The position numbers were made by a program, and so were the translations under genes. A DNA stretch of 64,000 nucleotides from Janthinobacterium silvisoli. Lineage in GTDB: Bacteria > Pseudomonadota > Gammaproteobacteria > Burkholderiales > Burkholderiaceae_D. The notes below the pieces were generated by a model that was not told the DNA's origin, did not search any database, and was given only the letters and a program-made list of their open reading frames with translations. The stretch is from positions 62,001 through 126,000 of the forward strand of contig NZ_JACHCL010000001.1 in the NCBI RefSeq assembly GCF_014200725.1. The letters run 5' to 3'. Shown piece by piece: positions 34,326 through 46,982 of the stretch (its first letter is position 1; every line of letters starts with the position of its first letter).

Positions 34326-35753
34326 TTAATGCAGTGAACGCCCTGCCTGCTCCGTTTGCAATACCCCAGGGACTGTCGCCGACGGCGGTGCGCCGCTGCA
34401 TTCGCCCTGCGCATTTTCCTGTGCTTCGCCCGCCACATACCGGCATTCGCTCGCCAGGCTGCCATCTTCACGCCAGCTGCGGCTCCAGCCATGGCGTCTG
34501 TCGTCCACATACGCGATGGCATGTTCAAGCTGGCCATTGTCATACCAGGAACGCGATATGCCCTGCTCGCGCTGCTCCCCGTCCCAGCGGCGTTCCAATA
34601 CCAGCAGACCTTGCGCGCTGTAGCGCCGGGTGTTGCGCAGCCTGCCCTTGCTGTCATATTGATGCTGGGTTTGCACACTGCCGGACGGATAAAACTCCAG
34701 CGCCTCGCCCATCGGCAAGTCATCCACCATCGGCATGCTGCCGCGCACGGCGCCATCGCTGAAATAATCGATACTGACGCCATTGAACTTGCCCTTGCTG
34801 ACCTGCCTGCGGCTGGCGATTTTTCCATCAGGATAATAAATGAGCAATTCGCCTTCCATTTTTCCACCACGCAGCTCGTAACTGGTGTTCAAGCTGCCAT
34901 ACTCGTCGAAGCTTTGTACCGGGCCATCGACGCTCTTGCCGTTGCGATATTCCAGGGCGACTCTCCGCTTGCCCGTACTGTGGAATTCCCTATGCAAGCC
35001 TTCCGGCAAACCGGCGCGCCAGCTACCCTGGGTTTCCAGCTTGCCATCGGGATAATACGTGCTGCTGATGCCGTCCTGCCTGCCCAACGCATCTTGCGCC
35101 ACCTTTTTTTCAACTTTGCCGTCGGGGTAATACACGGTATAGCCGCGCACCAGCTTGCCTTGCGCATAATCGCTGGCATCGACCAGGCCTTTCATGCGCA
35201 CATGCTGTTCGGACACATCGAGCACCTCGACTCGCCAGGTACCCTCGGCCTGACCTTTTGGCAGCGGCAGCAAGAGTACATTTTCCGCATCCGCTTGTGC
35301 CACAGGAAAAAAATCCGCATGCAGATACAGGCGCGCGCGCGCATCGGCACAGGCCCCGGTAACGGTCCCGGTAACGGCGCCGGCACCAGCTTCGGCGCCA
35401 TCGCGGCGACAAGCGGCCAGCTTGCGCACGATGGGCACTGCCATGTCCGCCGTTTCGCCCACCGGACAGCTGGCCAGGGTCAGCAGCATGGGCACGCCGT
35501 CTTTCACCTGGCCCGCCAGCGTCGTTTTCAAGGTGGCATACGCCGCTTCGTCCAGGCCCACCGAGCGCGCATCCATGCGCACCTGCCGGCCACCGCAAGC
35601 CGTATCAGCCGCCACGGTCAGTACATCGGCGCCCTGGCTATCGGGCGCAAGTCCCATGCCCGTCATCACTAGGCGCTGCACGATTTCCGCCTGCCCCATG
35701 TTTGGCAGCAGCAAGGCCGCCACCAGGATGGCGCACATGGTCCTGATTTTCAT
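34326..35753 (-). CDS. Exported MORN/YwqK-repeat protein, stand-alone paralogue
   Basis: A 475-residue paralogue of the 24992 protein, with the same order of parts: signal peptide (ending G-Q-A), N-terminal domain with C-G-G-R-Q-V-R-M-D and CADARARLYL, and about ten MORN_2 repeats such as YYPDGKVEKKVAQD, YYPDGKLETQGSWRAG and YFSDGAVRGSMP. A short G/T-V-rich insertion (GAVTGTVTGACAD) from a small direct repeat in the DNA near 35355-35380 separates it from its paralogue. It is alone, with no kinase or phosphatase gene beside it. Function unknown. Confidence 0.8.
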   Translation of the reverse strand: MKIRTMCAILVAALLLPNMGQAEIVQRLVMTGMGLAPDSQGADVLTVAADTACGGRQVRMDARSVGLDEAAYATLKTTLAGQVKDGVPMLLTLASCPVGETADMAVPIVRKLAACRRDGAEAGAGAVTGTVTGACADARARLYLHADFFPVAQADAENVLLLPLPKGQAEGTWRVEVLDVSEQHVRMKGLVDASDYAQGKLVRGYTVYYPDGKVEKKVAQDALGRQDGISSTYYPDGKLETQGSWRAGLPEGLHREFHSTGKRRVALEYRNGKSVDGPVQSFDEYGSLNTSYELRGGKMEGELLIYYPDGKIASRRQVSKGKFNGVSIDYFSDGAVRGSMPMVDDLPMGEALEFYPSGSVQTQHQYDSKGRLRNTRRYSAQGLLVLERRWDGEQREQGISRSWYDNGQLEHAIAYVDDRRHGWSRSWREDGSLASECRYVAGEAQENAQGECSGAPPSATVPGVLQTEQAGRSLH

Positions 35754-35999
35754 GTGGTTCCTCTACTCAAACACTCAAGCCGGCATCAAAGGCGATGCGT
35801 GGACGAGGCTATTCTCGAAGGCAACATCAAACAAGATATATTAAACAAGATATTAAGCTTACATCACCAGTGGAGGCACACCACACGCGTTTTTTTGAGG
35901 AAATTTTTACTGATGAGGTTTACTGATGATCAGTTATTGCTTGAAAAATAAACATTGCCATGTCAGCATGGAATGATTTTTCTACACGGCAAGGTCTAG

Positions 36000-36806
36000 A
36001 TGGACAAGCAACTGCTTTTGATATGCGCATTGACGTTTATCATCCATATTATCGGCACCCTCACCTATTCCGTCCGCATCGCCGGCATCCGCACGCGGCG
36101 CATTGCCGTGTCGCTGGCCTTGTTCAGCATCCTGGTGCTGGTATCGCGCACCTCAAACTCCTTCCTCGGCCCCTTCCTCGCCAAGCGCGTGGAAACCGGT
36201 ATCGACCAGCATATCGCTGCCAGCGCTTTATTAATCGACTTCCGCTGGCTGCTGGTCTCGGCCAGCTTGGCCACCATCCTCGGCGCCATCCTGATCCCCA
36301 CCTTCCAGCGCGTGTTTTGCCGCGCCGTCGACCACTTCCAGATACACAGATCAGTGCCCAAACTCATCCTGCACGGTTTTTTCAAAGGCGGCCTTTCCTA
36401 CCTCAAAACCTCCGCCAGCCTGCCCAAACCCGCCAACGTCATCGGCCTGCGCGAAAAGTCGGGCGTCTCGCTTTCCATGACAGCCATGAACGTCATCGCC
36501 ACCGCCCTCTGGACTGTCGGCGTCTTCGCCGCCCTGTACGCCGGAGTGCTGGACCCCAGCGTGCGCGTCACCTCCAGCGCCCTTTCATCGATCATCAACG
36601 GCGGCGCCACCGTCATGATGGCCGTCTTTATCGACCCGCATATGTCGGGCATGACAGATGACGTCATCGAAGGCAAGATCGAAGAATCGCAATTCAGGCG
36701 CGCCGTGGTGTGGCTGGTGGGAAGTAGATTAGCCGGAACGGTGATTGCGCAGTTTTTGCTGGTGCCGTCGGCGGTGGTGATTGTGGGGGTGGCTAAAGGG
36801 TTATGA
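36000..36806 (+). CDS. amj: Amj-family lipid II flippase
   Basis: A 268-residue membrane protein with about six transmembrane segments, matching the Amj (alternative to MurJ, formerly DUF2837) family: TFIIHIIGTLTYSVRIAGIRTRRIAVSLALF is split over TM1 and the first loop, followed by LVSRTSNSFLGPFLAK. Amj proteins flip the peptidoglycan precursor lipid II. The start at 36000 has AAGG upstream. It is the last GC-rich gene before the AT-rich island. Whether a MurJ gene also exists lies outside the window. Confidence 0.85.
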   Translation: MDKQLLLICALTFIIHIIGTLTYSVRIAGIRTRRIAVSLALFSILVLVSRTSNSFLGPFLAKRVETGIDQHIAASALLIDFRWLLVSASLATILGAILIPTFQRVFCRAVDHFQIHRSVPKLILHGFFKGGLSYLKTSASLPKPANVIGLREKSGVSLSMTAMNVIATALWTVGVFAALYAGVLDPSVRVTSSALSSIINGGATVMMAVFIDPHMSGMTDDVIEGKIEESQFRRAVVWLVGSRLAGTVIAQFLLVPSAVVIVGVAKGL

Positions 36807-37077
36807 TATTCCGATACTAGGACACTCGTAATCTACAACACATGAAACTTGCAGTAATAAGATACAACATATTTACACAAGAAAGGATGTTTTCTTGCAA
36901 CAGCCTTGCCACTTACCATAAATGTATCATATAGTCTTAAAAAATTTTCATAAAAATTTCGACTCAACTTACTATCCGAAAACATAAATTCTCTATGTAG
37001 ATAAAATAAAAAAATGATGTTATCATTAAAGGAATATTTTATGATATCTAAAATTCAGAAAAAATGGAGAGTTAAAT

Positions 37078-37920
37078 TTGAAAACTATAAGCGTGATCAA
37101 TATGAAGGGTGGAGTTGCAAAAACTACTTTAGCAATAAACTTGGCCGATTGCTTGGTTAGACGTCATAGCTCAAAGGTGCTCATAGTCGATGTAGACCCT
37201 CAATTTAATGCAACTCAATGTCTAATGAAACCGGAAGTTTATGTTGACCATCTGAAATCAGGTGGAGATACGATTGTAAGTGTTTTCGATAGAAATAAGC
37301 GAGCAGTTTCGAGCACTGTTAATGCAGCAACAACAAAATCAGCAAAAAAAGCTGAAGAGATAACTGTAGTGTCTGTTAAACCGAAGTTAGATCTTCTACC
37401 TGGGAATCTAGAATTATATCGTCTTGAAATGGCTCCCGGCGAAGGACGAGAGAATAGATTAAATACGTATTTAAGTAAGTTATCAAAAGAAAATACATAT
37501 GATTTCGTAATAATCGATACACCACCAACTCCATCAGTTTGGATGACAAGTGCATTGATCGCCTCAGATTATTATCTAATTCCAGTAAAAGCAGATCCAT
37601 TATCGCTTACTGGAATAGATCTTCTTCGAAGTATAATAGAAGAAAAAATAGAAAATTTTAATTTAAATATTAAATGTGCGGGACTTGTATTAACAATCAC
37701 AGAATCATCTACAAATGTTTACAATGAAGCAAAAGGAACATTAACTAGAGATATTCATTGGAAAAAATTTCTTTATAAAGCAACTCTTCCAAAACGCACA
37801 AGAATTGCAAGCCGGCAGATCAAACAGATGCACATTCTCGATGGAGACTGTATAGATTCAAAAACTGCAATCGCCAATATAACGACTGAATTTTTTAATT
37901 GCGTGGCGGAACATGAATAA
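37078..37920 (+). CDS. ParA-like P-loop ATPase of the AT-rich island
   Basis: A 280-residue ParA/MinD-superfamily ATPase. The deviant Walker A reads MKGGVAKTTLAINLAD, Walker A' is V-D-V-D-P-Q-F-N-A-T, and Walker B is FVIIDTPPTPS. It lacks the N-terminal DNA-binding extension of plasmid P1-type ParA. It starts with TTG, supported by GGAGA 7 bases upstream. No parB or parS lies beside it, so it is unlikely to be a standard partition system. The 3' end overlaps the next gene by 8 bases. It probably works with the two genes that follow. Confidence 0.85.
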   Translation: MKTISVINMKGGVAKTTLAINLADCLVRRHSSKVLIVDVDPQFNATQCLMKPEVYVDHLKSGGDTIVSVFDRNKRAVSSTVNAATTKSAKKAEEITVVSVKPKLDLLPGNLELYRLEMAPGEGRENRLNTYLSKLSKENTYDFVIIDTPPTPSVWMTSALIASDYYLIPVKADPLSLTGIDLLRSIIEEKIENFNLNIKCAGLVLTITESSTNVYNEAKGTLTRDIHWKKFLYKATLPKRTRIASRQIKQMHILDGDCIDSKTAIANITTEFFNCVAEHE

Positions 37921-38449
37921 CCCAAAGAAAAACTCTTATCCAAGAACTCCATCGGAAGAAATTCAAATAAAATATGCCATAGACTTCATAGAAGAATTGT
38001 CATGGTTATTTGAGTCAAAGAAAAAATTAAATTTCCCCATAGTTTCAGAATTATTGCGGAAACGTCTATTGCCCACTCCAAGAGTAGCAGATAGCTCCGC
38101 AGCTTATGTATCACCAAATCCAAACATACACTATTTAATCGGAATACTACCTAGGCTATTTCAAGACGAAAATCTTTTTTTAAAAAATGAAGAAATTGCT
38201 GAATTTGCAAAGGAAGTATTGGGAATTGAAATTAGCAGAGTTGAAAAAAGATCAAAATATGAACTAATAGGTTTAATTGTATGTCAAACAAATGAACTAA
38301 ACGACGAAAAACTTGATGAAATGGTGCGCTCTCTTTCGCATATTGCCGGAAATAATGACAAATTAAATCTGATGGCTAACGAGAAAGCATCTACAGGTTT
38401 TTCTTGGAACGAAGCCATTCGGAAATTGGCGGTTGAAAATGACTCGTGA
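37913..38449 (+). CDS. Hypothetical protein of the ParA cassette
   Basis: A 178-residue soluble, mostly helical protein, charged and lysine/glutamate rich, with no signal peptide. Its start overlaps the ParA stop and its end overlaps the next gene, so it is translated as part of one unit. Recognisable stretches are AIDFIEELSWLFESKKKL and NPNIHYLIGILPRLFQDE, but no family is recognised. Position suggests a ParA partner, replacing ParB; this is inference. Confidence 0.75.
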   Translation: MNNPKKNSYPRTPSEEIQIKYAIDFIEELSWLFESKKKLNFPIVSELLRKRLLPTPRVADSSAAYVSPNPNIHYLIGILPRLFQDENLFLKNEEIAEFAKEVLGIEISRVEKRSKYELIGLIVCQTNELNDEKLDEMVRSLSHIAGNNDKLNLMANEKASTGFSWNEAIRKLAVENDS

Positions 38450-39164
38450 AAGATTGGAAGATTTTTCGCTACTAAAGGACTATTTAAAAAAATATAACAT
38501 CCAAGACAACATAAAAAATAAATTATTTCTAGAAAATCTAAAAGCAATACACAAAAGTTATTTTTCGCTACTTACTTGGTCGGGGGAAATTAAATTTTCC
38601 GAAGGCTTATTTAAATATAAATCCATTGAAATATCAAAAGAAATCAACGAATTAATTCTTGAATCTTTCTCAGACATCGGTTCATCCATATTCAATTGGA
38701 CATATGGAGGATATAAGACATCCCGAGTTATGTTGAGGTCAGCAATTGAAAATTTCATTCGCGCCATATCCGGAATTGAAAAGAAAGAGCAGCTTCAAGA
38801 AAAAAATATATATTCACTTTTTGACGGCGCGGCGACTTTAATAATTTTCAAATCATCGGAGGAAGTTAAAGCTTCGTTCAAGCAATTGCATTCTGACTAC
38901 AAAGAACTTTGCCGCGATGTGCATAGTGCCCTCCCAGAAAATATGGAAAAAATTTCTACTTTATCAGATTTACCTAAATTTGATGCTGAGAAATCCAAGA
39001 AATGTTGCGAAATAATATGCAGAGTTACAAAAAATATTTTAATATTATTATGCCTTATATTTTTTAATTTTTTTCACAGTATGCATCATAGAAATAAAGA
39101 AAATATTTTAATTTCATTACCAAAAAAAATAAAACCTTTCATTAATGGAATGAATGAAATATAA
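38439..39164 (+). CDS. Hypothetical protein of the ParA cassette with C-terminal hydrophobic helix
   Basis: About 241 residues. The N-terminal two thirds is helical with S-I-F-N-W-T-Y-G-G-Y-K-T-S-R and L-R-S-A-I-E-N-F-I-R-A. A short Y-K-E-L-C-R-D-V-H-S-A motif is vaguely like the histidine-containing segment of HEPN-like or Abi proteins but not enough to assign one. Near residue 200 comes a hydrophobic stretch (ILILLCLIFFNFF) that could be a membrane anchor. ATG 38439 is preferred to a TTG two codons upstream. Last gene of the cassette; a terminator follows. Confidence 0.72.
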   Translation: MTRERLEDFSLLKDYLKKYNIQDNIKNKLFLENLKAIHKSYFSLLTWSGEIKFSEGLFKYKSIEISKEINELILESFSDIGSSIFNWTYGGYKTSRVMLRSAIENFIRAISGIEKKEQLQEKNIYSLFDGAATLIIFKSSEEVKASFKQLHSDYKELCRDVHSALPENMEKISTLSDLPKFDAEKSKKCCEIICRVTKNILILLCLIFFNFFHSMHHRNKENILISLPKKIKPFINGMNEI

Positions 39165-39193
39165 ATAATTAAACATCCGCAACAGAATGAAAA

Positions 39194-39221
39194 AAAGCCG
39201 CTATCCCCCGATAGCGGCTTT
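39194..39221. terminator. Bidirectional rho-independent terminator
   Basis: A perfect 12-base stem (AAAGCCGCTATC and GATAGCGGCTTT) with a 4-base C loop lies between the convergent ParA cassette and purL. An A-run precedes it, so it suits leftward purL transcripts; TTT follows on the rightward side. Confidence 0.88.
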
Positions 39222-39284
39222 CTCACTCCTACCCCAGCAACAGCGCCTCAAACCCATCTCAAGGCGCCGTTGAAGAGTAAAAAA

Positions 39285-43325
<4,041 letters not shown>

Positions 43326-43510
43326 GGTTGGAAGGTGGTTGATGCAGCGTGGCTGCGGGTTAAAGGTAGGTATGACAATATCTTTCGTACGGCAAATTTC
43401 CTTTGCGCGCATTATACCCGTTTTACCCCTGCCTTATTAGCCGAAGTTGTGCGTTTACTGCCATTTTACGCCGCAAAACCGCACTTCCAGACCCGCATAC
43501 AACAGTCGCT

Positions 43511-44581
43511 TCAGGCGATCACGTAGCGGTTCTTGCCCAGGTGTTTGGCCTGGTACAGCGATGCGTCGGCCCGCCGGTAGCTGTGGCCCAGGTCCTGGCT
43601 ACGGTCCATTTCGGCAATGCCCACGCTGATCGACACAGCGCGCTCGGGGTGGAAACTGTGATAAACCGTATCGACCAATGCGGCGGCAAAGCGGCAGACG
43701 GCGTCGCGGTCGCCGGTAAACACCACGCCGAATTCCTCGCCGCCCAGGCGGCCGCACAAGTGGCCCTTGGCCTCGGTCGCGATAATGGCGGCGGTGCGCA
43801 CCAGCACTTCGTCGCCGATATCGTGCCCCAGCAGGTCATTGATTTTCTTGAAATTATCGATATCGATCATCATGAAATGCAGGGGCGCGCCGCCCTGCCC
43901 CGCATGCAGCAGCTGCGCGCCCTGATTGAACATGCGGCGGTTGTTCAATCCCGTCAGGCTGTCCTGAAAGGCCAGCCGCGTCAGCTCCTGCTTGGCGTGG
44001 AAGTTACGCAGCCGCAGCAGGCTGAAACTGATATTTAAGGCCAGTCCGAACAGAATGCTGACGACGATCATCAGCGGCACCCAGGCCTGGTCGGGCAATC
44101 CTGCATGCACGGGATACAGGCCGTGGCCCACATTCCACCAGACGCCAGCCACCACGGCCAGGTAACTCAAGCCGCCATTGAAGATGGAGGCGATGGCCAG
44201 TGTCATGAAGACGCCTACGGGCAAGACCCAGAAACCGGCATCGCCCACCGCATCGGCCATGGTGCGCAAACCAAAAGTCAGCGACAGCACGGCGCAGGCG
44301 CCCGTGATCGTCAGCACCCGCAAGGTGGTGCAGCGCGAGCGCACGGCCAGGCTGGCAAGCATGCCCAGCAGCGCCAGCACGGCATGCGACAGGATGGGAT
44401 GATAAGGGTCCGGCATCAGCAGCCAGGTCAGGCTGTAGGCGCAGATGCCCAGCGCCTGCGTGATCATGCCGACCCGGTGCAATTCAGCAAAATAGGTGTG
44501 CTGCTGCTGACTATTGCCGCCAAAGGCAAGAGGAACAGCGATACGCGCTGCGCTAAGCCGGAAATTGGTCAAGGAAGACAT
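43511..44581 (-). CDS. Diguanylate cyclase with membrane sensor region
   Basis: A 356-residue protein with about six hydrophobic helices (residues 35-180, MASE-like) and a C-terminal GGDEF domain. The active site reads GRLGGEEFGVVF, an active GGEEF variant, with D-I-D-N-F-K-K-I-N-D at the metal/GTP site. The allosteric I-site RxxD is absent: the equivalent four residues are A-K-G-H, so product inhibition is unlikely. It makes cyclic di-GMP from GTP. Divergent from the REC-TPR gene across about 260 bases. Confidence 0.9.
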   Translation of the reverse strand: MSSLTNFRLSAARIAVPLAFGGNSQQQHTYFAELHRVGMITQALGICAYSLTWLLMPDPYHPILSHAVLALLGMLASLAVRSRCTTLRVLTITGACAVLSLTFGLRTMADAVGDAGFWVLPVGVFMTLAIASIFNGGLSYLAVVAGVWWNVGHGLYPVHAGLPDQAWVPLMIVVSILFGLALNISFSLLRLRNFHAKQELTRLAFQDSLTGLNNRRMFNQGAQLLHAGQGGAPLHFMMIDIDNFKKINDLLGHDIGDEVLVRTAAIIATEAKGHLCGRLGGEEFGVVFTGDRDAVCRFAAALVDTVYHSFHPERAVSISVGIAEMDRSQDLGHSYRRADASLYQAKHLGKNRYVIA

Positions 44582-44845
44582 GAGGGCAGGCGGTGAGTGG
44601 TGCACAAGGGGAAACGCAAAAGTGCTGGAAAGGCGATGCAAAACAACTACTGACAGTTGCTACGAGAATACTAACATGCTAGCCGCACTGTTGCCAGCGT
44701 ATATGCAAAGTTGCCGCCGCGCTCGCCGCCGCGCGCGATAGCCTGCATTTTGCTGGCAGTGTGGAAGCGCTTTGCAGTATGCTCACAAGAAATAATATGA
44801 TTTGTACTATTCCATATTGGTACACAGATAACAGAGAGCTGAACG

Positions 44846-46471
44846 ATGCCAGAAAATAGCGACTTGTCTGTCCTGATCGTCGACCCTAACCCCAGCATGC
44901 GGGGCAATCTGCATAATATGCTGAACCAGGCGGCCATCACCAAGGTGGAATATGCGGTCAATTCAGGCACGGCGATCCGTCTGCTGACGAAAAAGCCGTT
45001 CGACATCATCCTGTGCGAATACGATCTTGGTAGCGGCACGGATGGCCAGGACGGACAGCAATTGCTGGAAGATTTGCGCCACCATAAGCTGATCGGCCTG
45101 TGGACCATCTTCATCATGCTGACTTCCGAAGCCATCCACAGCAAGGTGATCAGTGCGGCCGAACTGACGCCCACCGACTATATCCTCAAACCGTTTACGG
45201 TCGATGTGCTGAGCGGGCGCATCGAGCGGGCCATCGAGCGGCGGGCCATCTTCCTGCCCACCTATCAGCTGATCGAAAAAGGAGATTTGCGCGAAGCGGT
45301 GAAACGCTGCCGCGACGCCGAATTGCAGCATCCGCGCCTGGCGGCCGACTTTGCGCGCCTGCGCGCAGAGCTGCACATCACTTTAGGCGAATGGGGCGAG
45401 GCGGAACAGATTTATCAAAACATGCTGGCCACGCGGCCGATGGACTGGGTGCACCTGGGCCTGGCCCGCAGCCTGTTCGAACAGCAGCGCTATGAAGAAA
45501 CGCAGGAAACGCTTTTAACGCTGGTCGAACAAAACCCGCGCTACATGGCGGCCTACGACTTGCTGGCGCAAACCCATGAAGCGCTGGGCCAGCAGATACA
45601 GGCCAAGAAAATCCTCGAAGACGCCGTCGCGATCTCGCCGCACATGGTGCGCCGCCTGCGCCACCTGGGCGGCATCGCCTACGACACGGGCGATATCGGC
45701 GCCGCCGAGCGGGCTTACAAGCAGGTGGTCACGAAAGCCAAATATTCGGAATTTCGCGACCCCGAAGACCACGTCAACCTGGTCAAGACGCTGGTAAAAA
45801 AAGGCGATGGTCCGCAAGCGAGCGGCGTACTGCGCGACCTGGAACGCTCGATGCGCGGCAGCGCCAATGTGGAAGCGTGCCGCGCCATCTCGGCCGCCAT
45901 GCTGCATGAATTGTCGGGCAACGATGAAGCCACGGCCAGCGAGCTGCAACTGGCGGCGGCCGCCATCGACACGGCGCGCGGCTTGTCCAAGCAGCTGAAA
46001 GTGGGCCTGGTACAAAGCTGCCTGAAAAACAACCTGGAACAGGCGGCGTCGGAAGTGATGCTCAAACTGGTCAACGAAGCCGATAGCGACGTGACGATGG
46101 AGCAAGCGGTGGCCGTATTCGAACAGGCAGGCCGCCACGATCTGGCGCAAGGCATGGGCCAGCAAATTACCAACCAGGTTCAGGAGCTGATGCAGGATGC
46201 GGCCAGCAAGTCGGAAAATGGCGAATTCAAAGGGGCCGTGTTCATGCTGCGCCAGGCCCTGCGCAAGACCCCCGGCAACCTGCCCGTGCTCTTCGCGTCG
46301 GTCGACGCGATTCTGCGCCAGCTCAATATACTGGGCTGGGAAGCACAGCTGGCCGAACAGGCCCAGCATCAGATGCAGGTGATACGCAAGATCGATCCCA
46401 AGCATCCGAAGCTGGAGTCGCTCAAGCAGCAGTATGCGGCGACCCAGCATAAATATGGTATTGCCACCTGA
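44846..46471 (+). CDS. Response regulator receiver domain fused to TPR repeats
   Basis: A 541-residue protein. Residues 5-125 form a CheY-like receiver (LIVDPNP with acidic Asp13, Thr/Ser in MLTSE, Lys in YILKPF). At the phosphoacceptor position the sequence is IILCEYDLG, giving Glu58 in place of Asp. From about residue 140 to the end are helical TPR-like repeats. No output DNA-binding or enzyme domain exists, so it probably acts by protein contacts. An Asp-to-Glu change can mimic permanent phosphorylation; the same change may be normal in this subfamily. Confidence 0.85.
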   Translation: MPENSDLSVLIVDPNPSMRGNLHNMLNQAAITKVEYAVNSGTAIRLLTKKPFDIILCEYDLGSGTDGQDGQQLLEDLRHHKLIGLWTIFIMLTSEAIHSKVISAAELTPTDYILKPFTVDVLSGRIERAIERRAIFLPTYQLIEKGDLREAVKRCRDAELQHPRLAADFARLRAELHITLGEWGEAEQIYQNMLATRPMDWVHLGLARSLFEQQRYEETQETLLTLVEQNPRYMAAYDLLAQTHEALGQQIQAKKILEDAVAISPHMVRRLRHLGGIAYDTGDIGAAERAYKQVVTKAKYSEFRDPEDHVNLVKTLVKKGDGPQASGVLRDLERSMRGSANVEACRAISAAMLHELSGNDEATASELQLAAAAIDTARGLSKQLKVGLVQSCLKNNLEQAASEVMLKLVNEADSDVTMEQAVAVFEQAGRHDLAQGMGQQITNQVQELMQDAASKSENGEFKGAVFMLRQALRKTPGNLPVLFASVDAILRQLNILGWEAQLAEQAQHQMQVIRKIDPKHPKLESLKQQYAATQHKYGIAT

Positions 46472-46544
46472 CTCCTGCCAGCCCCTGAGTTGCCACGAGT
46501 CTGCCTGTCACGAGTCTGCCCACCACATTAGCCAGGGAGCCGCC

Positions 46545-46943
46545 ATGAACAAACAGATCATCCTCAACCTGCCCGTGAAGGACCTGGAAAAATCCAGGGC
46601 CTTCTTTTCTGCGCTGGGCTTTACCTTCGATCCCCGGTTCAGCGGCGAGAAGGCGGCGTTCATGAACATCGTCGACGGCAGCATCCAGGCGATGCTGACG
46701 ACCGAAGCCTTCTTCCAGTCGCTGATCAACAAGCCGGTCGTGAATGCGAAGCAAGCCAATGAAGTCGTCATTTGCCTCAGTTGCGAAAGCCGGCAAGAGG
46801 TGGACAGCCTGATCGCCAAGGCCGTTGCCGCTGGCGGCCGCATACCGCATCCGCCCGAGGACCATGGCTTCATGTATGACCAGGGTTTCGAGGATATCGA
46901 TGGCCATCTGTGGAACCTGGTCTGGACGGCCCAAGAAGCCTGA
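46545..46943 (+). CDS. VOC-family (glyoxalase-like) protein
   Basis: A 132-residue vicinal-oxygen-chelate protein: IILNLPVKDLEKSRAFFSALGF opens the first beta-alpha-beta unit and Q-G-F-E-D-I-D-G-H-L-W-N-L-V-W closes the second, with a likely Glu/His metal site. The start at 46545 follows CAGGGAG. The reaction is unknown for this group. Just upstream, two close copies of CACGAGTCTGCC (46488-46520) form a short direct repeat. Confidence 0.87.
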   Translation: MNKQIILNLPVKDLEKSRAFFSALGFTFDPRFSGEKAAFMNIVDGSIQAMLTTEAFFQSLINKPVVNAKQANEVVICLSCESRQEVDSLIAKAVAAGGRIPHPPEDHGFMYDQGFEDIDGHLWNLVWTAQEA

Positions 46944-46982
46944 TTTTTTGTATCCCCGAGCTTGCTGAAACAGGCCGCTCAG

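Larger units (their letters stand above)
36807..39190. other. AT-rich island, probably horizontally acquired
   Basis: This 2.4 kb stretch is strikingly AT-rich against GC-rich flanks, with codon use to match (many AAA, ATA and TTA codons). It holds three overlapping rightward genes and ends at a strong terminator. No integrase, transposase, tRNA or terminal repeat was found, so the route of arrival is not visible. The first 270 bases (36807-37077) have no supported gene, only promoter-like AT-rich DNA. Confidence 0.8.

Noticed and set aside
37041..37160. A 38-codon frame with AGGA before it, overlapping the ParA start
   Set aside because: No recognisable product and it overlaps the ParA gene in another frame; it may be a chance frame in AT-rich DNA or a leader, but nothing further supports it.
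36807..39190. The AT-rich island as an integrated element with att sites
   Set aside because: No integrase, tRNA gene or flanking direct repeat could be seen, so it is listed only as a compositional island.
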